DNA from: an uncultured Lachnospiraceae bacterium
GTDB lineage: Bacteria; Bacillota; Clostridia; Lachnospirales; Lachnospiraceae
Length of the DNA: 8,569 bases
Assembly (NCBI GenBank): GCA_910580005.1
Contig: CAJTXH010000119.1
Location: 1-8,569, forward strand
Direction of reading: 5' to 3'
Shown here piece by piece: positions 1 through 4,393 of this stretch; position 1 is the stretch's first letter; the number at the start of each line of letters is the position of its first letter. The notes below the pieces were generated by a model. The model was given only the letters and a program-made list of their open reading frames with translations. It searched no databases and was not told where the DNA came from. A program made the translations under genes and the position numbers.

Positions 1-104
1 TGTCCATAATACCATCCAAGAAAGCGCCCCACTTTATAGGCATGTATAACATTTAAACCAGCATTTGCCTCGCCACGGAAACCATCTGTGCCAAAATACT
101 TCAT
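1..104 (-). CDS. glmM: phosphoglucosamine mutase GlmM, N-terminal part (cut by window edge)
   Basis: Only the first 34 codons are inside the window. They begin MKYFGTDGFRGEANAG and continue with a VGRFLGWYYG segment, which is the very characteristic N-terminus of GlmM. GlmM isomerises glucosamine-6-phosphate to glucosamine-1-phosphate in the cytoplasm, on the way to UDP-GlcNAc for peptidoglycan and other wall polymers. The GTDGFRG segment is the conserved N-terminal motif of this hexosephosphate mutase family; the catalytic serine loop lies beyond the window. The ATG at 102-104 is preceded by a GGAGG ribosome binding site at about 113-117. The gene is transcribed away from the XRE gene. The identification is firm; completeness of the rest of the gene cannot be judged. 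Confidence 0.93.
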   Translation of the reverse strand, partial: MKYFGTDGFRGEANAGLNVIHAYKVGRFLGWYYG

Positions 105-167
105 TTTTATATTCCTCCATTCTGCTATATCCATATCAGGTGTGCATAAACACAAAATATATCCCAT

Positions 168-183
168 ATGCCATATATGGCAT
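168..183. repeat. perfect 16-base palindrome in the glmM leader
   Basis: ATGCCATATATGGCAT equals its own reverse complement over all 16 bases. It sits between the predicted glmM promoter and the glmM start codon. A palindrome of this kind could be an operator for a dimeric DNA-binding protein, or could fold in the leader RNA. No specific regulator is recognised. Confidence 0.5.
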
Positions 184-216
184 TGCACATAACAATTACA
201 AGCCTGTATTTTATTA

Positions 217-245
217 ATATTAACATAACGCACTCTTTAAATCAA
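217..245 (-). promoter_or_regulatory. candidate sigma-70 promoter for glmM
   Basis: On the minus strand a TTGATT (-35, 240-245) is followed after 17 bases by TAATAT (-10, 217-222). Spacing and hexamers fit the housekeeping sigma factor. It would leave a leader of about 105 bases before the glmM ATG, containing the 16-base palindrome at 168-183. The region is AT-rich, so chance matches are possible. Confidence 0.45.
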
Positions 246-271
246 TATTTTTAAAAATGCCGTCCATATAC

Positions 272-294
272 TAGGATAACTGGAAATTATCCTA
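272..294. repeat. inverted repeat containing a 16-base element shared with the ackA upstream region
   Basis: The arms TAGGATAA (272-279) and TTATCCTA (287-294) are perfect complements around a 7-base centre. The overlapping 16 bases AGGATAACTGGAAATT (273-288) recur exactly, in the opposite orientation, at 8531-8546. In both places a CCGTCC hexamer lies a short distance upstream (260-265 here). It may be an operator or a dispersed repeat. Confidence 0.5.
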
Positions 295-311
295 AAGTTT
301 CTGCCCTAAAA

Positions 312-379
312 TGGCACTTTTAAATATAATACCCTTTTAAACATGGCACGAATTTTTTATACCTTCTATAAAGTGGCAC
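312..379 (+). repeat. three TGGCAC direct repeats at about three-helical-turn spacing
   Basis: TGGCAC occurs at 312-317, 344-349 and 374-379, with start-to-start distances of 32 and 30 bases. The copies share purine-rich upstream flanks and T-rich downstream flanks. The array ends 15 bases before the predicted -35 of the XRE gene, so it may be a binding array for a regulator on one face of the helix, possibly the XRE protein itself. The function is inferred from position only. Confidence 0.4.
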
Positions 380-393
380 ATTTTACAAAAACC

Positions 394-421
394 TTGCTAA
401 AATCCATTAAAAGGATATGCT
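394..421 (+). promoter_or_regulatory. candidate sigma-70 promoter for the XRE regulator gene
   Basis: TTGCTA (394-399) and TATGCT (416-421) are separated by 16 bases. Transcription would begin near 428, giving a leader of about 50 bases before the ATG at 477. The fit is reasonable but not perfect. Confidence 0.45.
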
Positions 422-476
422 CTGTCCAATACTCATTTCTATCTGTCACAGCACTTTTACAAGAAACGGAGGAAAT

Positions 477-818
477 ATGGATAACAGTAACAGTTTTATT
501 ATTAATGATTCAAAATCATTTGGATTAAGGCTTGCAAGGTTAAGAGAGGTCAAAAGCGTAAGCGCACGTGAAATGAGCCTTTCAATAGGGCAAAATAAAA
601 ACTATATCAATGCCATAGAAACTGGCAAAAATTATCCCTCAATGTCATCTTTTTTGTATATCTGTGAATATATGGAAATCACGCCTAAAGATTTTTTTGA
701 TACAGGATGTAAAAACCCTTTCCTTTCAGAAGAATTTATCAATACTATAAAACAGCTAAATCCTGTACAAATACAACACTTATACCAGGTTGTACTTGAT
801 ATTGCTTCAAAAGCTTGA
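477..818 (+). CDS. small XRE-family helix-turn-helix transcriptional regulator
   Basis: The 113-residue protein carries one HTH_3/XRE domain at about residues 15-70: FGLRLARLRE (helix 1), VSAREMSLSIG (helix 2), QNKNYINAIETGKNYPS (recognition helix and following turn), then FLYICEYMEITPKDFF (helices 4-5). The last 30 residues are a short helical tail (EEFINTIKQLNPVQIQ), possibly for dimerisation. It should act as a cytoplasmic DNA-binding repressor or activator. The ATG at 477 is chosen because GGAGG (about 468-472) lies just upstream; an earlier in-frame ATG at 417 lacks such a site. It is a single-gene unit with its own promoter and a terminator hairpin after it. No toxin partner or phage gene lies beside it. 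Its targets are unknown; the repeats and palindromes at 168-379 are the nearest candidates. Confidence 0.85.
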   Translation: MDNSNSFIINDSKSFGLRLARLREVKSVSAREMSLSIGQNKNYINAIETGKNYPSMSSFLYICEYMEITPKDFFDTGCKNPFLSEEFINTIKQLNPVQIQHLYQVVLDIASKA

Positions 819-854
819 TTCCTCAGATATTTTCCTTTTCATATCCTACTTGGC

Positions 855-878
855 GGCAATATGCACAAGCATATTGCC
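855..878 (+). terminator. hairpin between the convergent XRE and deacetylase genes
   Basis: GGCAATATGC (855-864) pairs perfectly with GCATATTGCC (869-878) around an ACAA tetraloop. The downstream + strand is T-rich but not a clean T-run (TGTTAATGTTTCTC), and it overlaps the deacetylase stop codon at 881-883. This suits an intrinsic terminator for the XRE gene. It may also act on the opposite strand, although no T-run follows there. Confidence 0.6.
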
Positions 879-880
879 TG

Positions 881-1714
881 TTAATGTTTCTCAAGGAAAT
901 GGCATGGTTCTTTCCTTTCCGAAAGTGTTGCAAAACCATAGCCTGCTTCTTTTAATTCCCTTATAATCCCCCTTAGCGCCTCAAGAGTCTGTTTATTACA
1001 GCCGGAATCATGCATAAGTATTACCGGTTCGTCATATTTCTGAAAATCTTTCCTGACATTTTCCATAATAGAGTCTACAGAAGGTGTGCCAACTGAATCC
1101 TCGGCACTTACATTCCAGTCTGCATATTCCATGTCATTTTCATGCACTTTATTAATAATACTTTCCCTAAATGTGCTCATATACCTGTTTGCACTTCCCC
1201 AAGGAAACCTCACAAGCTTTGCATCATAACCGAACCGCATTTCAAGCTGTTCCTTCATCTTCATTATATCTTTAAAACATGATTCTTCATTAGCATAGAT
1301 TTCATTGGCTTCATGGCAGTATGTATGCACCCCTATTTCATGCCCCTCATCCAGTTCCCTTTTTATTATCCCTGCCATATCGCCATCAATCTGCTGCCCA
1401 ATAAGGAAAAACGTTGCTTTTGCACCTTCTTCCTTAAGTATGTCAAGGTATTTTTCTGTCAGGCAGCTAGGTCCATCATCAAATGTAAGATAAGCAGTCT
1501 TTTTGGCCACTCCCTCAGAAATGGCACTTTCCCCTGCCTTTTTACCTCCATTATGGCTTTCTGCCATCCATGCACTGTCCCTCCAGCCTGACCTCTCTGC
1601 AAGCATGCAGGCACATATAATAATTACAGCAGATAGACATGCCACCTTTTCCCTGAAAGTCCATGCTGTCCTTTCTTCTTTATTATCTTTATTAAAATTA
1701 TCTGGGATTTTCAT
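881..1714 (-). CDS. membrane-anchored polysaccharide deacetylase (NodB/CE4 family)
   Basis: The 277-residue protein has a short cytoplasmic N-terminus, one membrane segment at about residues 24-38 (VACLSAVIIICACML), a linker, and a NodB homology domain from about residue 73 to 270. All five CE4 motifs are visible: TFDDGPS (77-83, with catalytic/metal Asp80), HTYCH (130-134, metal histidines), RFPWGS (169-174), DW (199-200), and LMHDS (233-237, catalytic His235). The family removes N-acetyl groups from peptidoglycan GlcNAc/MurNAc, chitooligosaccharides or other wall polymers. With this topology it would act outside the membrane on the cell wall, possibly altering lysozyme sensitivity. The start is ambiguous: the ATG at 1714 has GGTGGAG just upstream, while a GTG three codons earlier (1723) follows AAGAGG. 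It is a single-gene unit converging on the XRE gene. Fold and activity class are clear; the substrate is not. Confidence 0.88.
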   Translation of the reverse strand: MKIPDNFNKDNKEERTAWTFREKVACLSAVIIICACMLAERSGWRDSAWMAESHNGGKKAGESAISEGVAKKTAYLTFDDGPSCLTEKYLDILKEEGAKATFFLIGQQIDGDMAGIIKRELDEGHEIGVHTYCHEANEIYANEESCFKDIMKMKEQLEMRFGYDAKLVRFPWGSANRYMSTFRESIINKVHENDMEYADWNVSAEDSVGTPSVDSIMENVRKDFQKYDEPVILMHDSGCNKQTLEALRGIIRELKEAGYGFATLSERKEPCHFLEKH

Positions 1715-1855
1715 ATGCTCCACCAGCCTCTTAATTTTGTATCTTATAAAATTTATGTAAGCATATAATAAATATTACTGTAATTTTGCGCATATTTTTA
1801 CTGGTGTTGGAAACAGTAGCTTTTTCTCACTAATATGCAGAGGAAAACCAGCACT

Positions 1856-2090
1856 GAAACAGGAGAAGCAAGACAGGCGCTTAACTCCGTTAAAGAATGG
1901 AAACAGGGCATTTGGAATTTACATGAGGACATGCCCTGCATAATATATTGAAGATATAAATGAAATCTATTGTACAGAAACTTATGTATACTCACAGATG
2001 ATAGCTAGTAAAGATGCACACTTCTTTGGACAGGCTAAAAATAGCTGGCTTACTGGTACAGCAGTATGGACATTTGTAAATGTGCCTTCT
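1856..2090 (+). pseudogene. decayed C-terminal fragment of a GH94 (cellobiose-phosphorylase-like) gene
   Basis: Two pieces of + strand translation match the conserved C-terminal part of GH94 phosphorylases as I remember the family. The first, in the frame starting at 1856, reads ETGEARQALNSVKEW and resembles the segment before the ELGEISSYPPGYKENAG block. The second, in another frame from 1944, reads YIEDINEI, then YVYSQMIASKDA, then AKNSWLTGTAVWTFVNV up to 2090. The NSWLTGTA block is a hallmark of the family. The roughly 60 residues that normally lie between these blocks are missing. The pieces are out of frame with each other, stops occur (for example TGA at about 1949), and nothing upstream encodes the catalytic domain. 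The intact enzyme would phosphorolyse cellobiose or a similar beta-disaccharide in the cytoplasm. This is a dead remnant. Confidence 0.8.
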
Positions 2091-2121
2091 TTTATGTTAA
2101 AACTGTTTTATTACAGCAAGG

Positions 2122-2694
2122 TTATGCTTTAGCCTCAAATACTGGCAATATATCCAGCAGTTCAGCTATTGGCGTAACCTTTTCATTATTAAATATATTA
2201 TCATTTGATGCTTCTTCATTTTCACAATTTTTATTATCAAGGTATTTTAAAAGTTTTTTCCTTTCAGATTTTTCTTTCTTGTCTGGAAGCCTGCTATAAG
2301 CGTCCGATTTCTTAAACTCTTTTTCAACTTCCCTGATACCAGCGATAAGATACTCCTTATCCGGGTCATCTTTACTTACCCCTCCCACTGCATTATCAAT
2401 TACTTCTTGTGCTTCTTCCTTTGACCTGCAGCTTTTAAGACGGTTTTTCAATGCCTCTTTCTGGTATTTTACACGCAGTGCTGTCATATAAAGCTGCTGG
2501 TTATGCAGACTTAAATAATTTAATTCTTCCTGTGTAAGATTCTTGCCGCTCTTAAGCTTTGCCATAATTTTGCCCATATAAGCGGCACTTTCTTCTTCAT
2601 CCATGCCATATGCTGGGTCTATAAGCGCTTCTATTGCCTCCTGCCATATTTTATTTTTTTCATTCATATTTTCTTTAACAAGAACCATATTCAT
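2122..2694 (-). CDS. uncharacterised helical cytoplasmic protein under a predicted sigma-28 promoter
   Basis: I do not recognise a named family. The 190-residue protein has no signal peptide or membrane segment and is charged and helix-rich. Residues 46-100 form its most distinctive part: a KLKSGKNLTQEELNYL helix-start motif, then HNQQLYMTALRVKYQKEAL, then a KNRLKSCRSKEEAQEVI helix. The C-terminal third is Lys/Asn/Glu-rich and probably flexible. I have an impression of similar K.GK.L..EEL proteins in Lachnospiraceae but cannot confirm it. The ATG at 2694 is chosen because AAGGAG lies 8 bases upstream; a GTG at 2703 overlaps that site. It is transcribed alone. An exact TAAA-N15-GCCGATAT element about 80 bases upstream suggests it belongs to the late flagellar (SigD) regulon, so a motility- or surface-related role is inferred from regulation only. 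Confidence 0.8.
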   Translation of the reverse strand: MNMVLVKENMNEKNKIWQEAIEALIDPAYGMDEEESAAYMGKIMAKLKSGKNLTQEELNYLSLHNQQLYMTALRVKYQKEALKNRLKSCRSKEEAQEVIDNAVGGVSKDDPDKEYLIAGIREVEKEFKKSDAYSRLPDKKEKSERKKLLKYLDNKNCENEEASNDNIFNNEKVTPIAELLDILPVFEAKA

Positions 2695-2772
2695 CCAAAC
2701 CACTCCTTTGACATCTTTTTAAATAATCTTTCCATATTCCAGATACATATTGCTTTACTTTTTCTATAAGTT

Positions 2773-2799
2773 ATATCGGCTTGTATAGCTCTTTCTTTA
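2773..2799 (-). promoter_or_regulatory. sigma-28 (SigD/FliA-type) promoter upstream of the 2122-2694 gene
   Basis: Reading the minus strand, TAAA (2796-2799) is followed by exactly 15 bases and then GCCGATAT (2773-2780). This matches the Bacillus SigD consensus TAAA-N15-GCCGATAT at every defined position. Transcription would start near 2766, about 70 bases before the ATG at 2694 with its AAGGAG site. A chance match to a 12-base pattern with fixed spacing in this short intergenic region is unlikely. Confidence 0.8.
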
Positions 2800-2858
2800 A
2801 AAAAGCCTAAGCTGTTTATATTTTTTTGTATGCGTTTCTAATTCCTTTGGCATCTATA

Positions 2859-2892
2859 AAATATATATTAAAGTTACTTGTAATATATATTT
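2859..2892. terminator. AT-only inverted repeat just after the glycosylation operon (possible weak terminator)
   Basis: The arms AAATATATATTA (2859-2870) and TAATATATATTT (2881-2892) pair perfectly over 12 bases around a 10-base centre. The repeat begins 10 bases beyond the stop codon of the small transporter gene. A hairpin with no GC pair is weak, and no clear T-run follows it on the minus strand. It may be a poor terminator, an mRNA 3'-end structure, or simply AT-rich sequence. Confidence 0.35.
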
Positions 2893-2902
2893 ATACCAAT
2901 AA

Positions 2903-3256
2903 CTAATTTTTTATATTTAATAAAATAATTCCTAATAAAATAACACTCATACCAACTAACTGTATAAACGTAATTTCTTCATGTAATATAAATCTGCTTA
3001 ACAAACAAACTAAAATATAAACCAGCCCTGCTGAAACAGGATAAAATATCTTCAAATCCATGTTTTTCATAATTATAAGTGAAGTTATAAAACTAGCCAC
3101 ATATAAACACATACCTATAAAAAATATTAAATTAATATGTATATTCAATAATCCTTCACCAAATGATATTTCAACCCCTTTTTCTGTCCCTAACTTTAAT
3201 AATACCAGACCAGACGAAGAAAACATAACATAAATCAAAATTTTCAATACTTGCAA
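2903..3256 (-). CDS. SMR/EamA-like four-helix small membrane transporter (candidate lipid-linked sugar flippase)
   Basis: The 117-residue protein has four membrane segments at about residues 3-20, 40-63, 71-90 and 96-114. The FYPVSAGLVYILVCLL stretch in helix 3 and the GMSVILLGIILLN end are typical of the SMR/DMT superfamily, which includes EmrE and the ArnE/ArnF undecaprenyl-phosphate-aminoarabinose flippase subunits. The helix-1 glutamate of EmrE (Glu14) is replaced by serine in the aligned FSSSGLVLLKLG segment, which argues against a proton-coupled drug pump. As the last gene of an operon with a GT2 and a GT-C-like protein, it could flip a lipid-linked sugar across the membrane, the job of GtrA in related systems. 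The start appears to be TTG at 3256, 10 bases after AAAGGAAAGGTG; the first in-frame ATG (3226) would cut helix 1. Confidence 0.75.
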   Translation of the reverse strand: MQVLKILIYVMFSSSGLVLLKLGTEKGVEISFGEGLLNIHINLIFFIGMCLYVASFITSLIIMKNMDLKIFYPVSAGLVYILVCLLSRFILHEEITFIQLVGMSVILLGIILLNIKN

Positions 3257-3287
3257 TTTTTATATACACCTTTCCTTTAATTATATG

Positions 3288-3647
3288 TTATTTATCTTCT
3301 AACTCTCTAATTCTTTTTTCCATAATTGCTATTTTTTGTACTAATATTTTAATTTTAGCAGAATCAGAAGAAATAATAACTGTTAATGAAATAAGAATAA
3401 TTATTAATAAAAAAATAAATACTGCAAATAACCCATTAGATGCAACTTCTATCCCAATAAATTTAGCAGAATAAATAAATATATCAGGAAAAATCACGAG
3501 TACCAGCATTACTAACCCACTAAAAATCCATAAAAGACTATACTTTAATTCTAATTTTTTTCTCTTTAATAAACTTATTATATATATAAAATAACAAATA
3601 ATTATAAATAATATAAATCCTCTTAAATAATTATTAATTTGATACAT
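3288..3647 (-). CDS. DUF2304 family membrane protein
   Basis: The 119-residue protein has three membrane helices at about residues 8-27, 36-54 and 72-92 and a charged, coiled-coil-like C-terminal tail (95-119, ending KRIRELEDK). The layout and the LELKYSLLWIFSGLVMLVL and FPDIF motifs match DUF2304. This family has no assigned biochemical function but is commonly found beside GT2 polyprenyl-phosphate glycosyltransferases. Its ribosome binding site (AAAGGTAG) overlaps the stop codon of the GT2 gene, and only 6 bases separate the two, so translation is probably coupled. The GT2 here lacks the C-terminal membrane helices found in GtrB-type enzymes, so this protein may serve as its separate membrane anchor. 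That role is inference. Base composition is extremely AT-rich. Confidence 0.85.
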   Translation of the reverse strand: MYQINNYLRGFILFIIICYFIYIISLLKRKKLELKYSLLWIFSGLVMLVLVIFPDIFIYSAKFIGIEVASNGLFAVFIFLLIIILISLTVIISSDSAKIKILVQKIAIMEKRIRELEDK

Positions 3648-3653
3648 AATAAT

Positions 3654-4352
3654 CTACCTTTCCATTTTAGCTAACTTTTGTAATATAATAGCTAAAGAAA
3701 CTTTTATCATATAATAACAAGACCTTATTGGTGATATTGAACTTTTCCCATTGTTCCTTTCGCACATTACAACTGGAATTTCCTTTATTCTCCCATTATA
3801 TTTAGACGCCACAATAATTGCCTCTGGTTCTGGATAATCTTGTGCATATTCTTTTGAAAATATTTTTATAAATTTTCTATTAACAGCACGAAAACCACTT
3901 GTAACATCCTTTATCTTTTTTCCAGTACATATATATACCATCTTACTCAATATACCTATACCTATTCTACGCATAAAAGTAGACTGGAAACCTTTATTTT
4001 CAATAAAACGTGAACCTATAACAATATCAGCCATATCTTCTTGGATTGGAACAAGTATTTTATACAATTCGCTGGCACAATGTTGTCCATCACCATCCAT
4101 TTGTATAGCAATATCATATCCATTTTCATATGCATAAATATACCCTGTTTGTACCCCTCCTCCTATCCCTAAATTAACAGGTAAATCTAAATAATCAATT
4201 TTATAGGTTTCCAAGATTTCTTTAGTTCTATCTGTGGATGCGTCATTAATTACAATCTTATCAGCATAAGGACAAAACTTTTCTATATCCTGGATTACAT
4301 TAAATATACTATCTTGTTCGTTATATGCAGGTATTATAATTAAAATCTTCAT
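3654..4352 (-). CDS. GT2 family glycosyltransferase, DPM1/GtrB-like (sugar to polyprenyl phosphate)
   Basis: The 232-residue protein is a GT-A fold family 2 enzyme. It has IIPAYNEQ (6-13), INDAST with the nucleotide-binding Asp (35-40), LGIGGGVQTG (61-70), the DxD-type MDGDGQH (85-91), IGSRF (112-116), and DVTSGFRAVNR (149-159), which is typical of dolichyl-phosphate-mannose-synthase-like enzymes. RNNGKSS (199-205) is the usual C-terminal substrate loop. Such enzymes move a hexose or similar sugar from a nucleotide donor to a polyprenyl phosphate on the inner face of the membrane. Unlike GtrB or CsbB it ends shortly after the catalytic domain; residues 209-227 can form at most one hydrophobic or amphipathic helix. 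The ATG at 4352 starts directly at the beta-strand MKILIIIP and has AAAGGGGAA upstream; a GTG at 4376 has no ribosome binding site. It lies between the GT-C-like gene and DUF2304 in one operon. Confidence 0.88.
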   Translation of the reverse strand: MKILIIIPAYNEQDSIFNVIQDIEKFCPYADKIVINDASTDRTKEILETYKIDYLDLPVNLGIGGGVQTGYIYAYENGYDIAIQMDGDGQHCASELYKILVPIQEDMADIVIGSRFIENKGFQSTFMRRIGIGILSKMVYICTGKKIKDVTSGFRAVNRKFIKIFSKEYAQDYPEPEAIIVASKYNGRIKEIPVVMCERNNGKSSISPIRSCYYMIKVSLAIILQKLAKMER

Positions 4353-4393
4353 AACATTTTGCTTCCCCTTTGTCACAATAGTTATATAAATAC

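Noticed and set aside
312..379. TGGCAC hexamers as sigma-54 (-24) promoter elements
   Set aside because: Sigma-54 promoters need TTGCA or similar five bases after TGGCAC. The following bases are AATAT, TTTTA and ACAAA, lacking the essential GC of the -12 element.
343..528. 61-residue + strand reading frame overlapping the XRE start
   Set aside because: It covers the predicted XRE promoter and leader, has no ribosome binding site, and overlaps the well-supported XRE gene in another frame.
477..818. XRE gene as the antitoxin of a toxin-antitoxin pair
   Set aside because: No small toxin-like gene is adjacent on the same strand. The XRE gene has its own promoter and a terminator hairpin right after it.
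1515..1530. A further ATGGCACTTT copy inside the deacetylase gene
   Set aside because: It repeats the 311-320 sequence but lies within coding sequence and lacks the phased neighbours, so it is most likely coincidence.
1798..1995. 65-residue minus-strand reading frame
   Set aside because: It has no ribosome binding site and lies antisense to the GH94 remnant, whose conserved blocks explain the sequence on the + strand.
2801..2822. Possible terminator AGCTTAGGCTTTTTT on the minus strand
   Set aside because: The stem has only three base pairs and lies just upstream of the sigma-28 -35 element, so it is not a credible intrinsic terminator.
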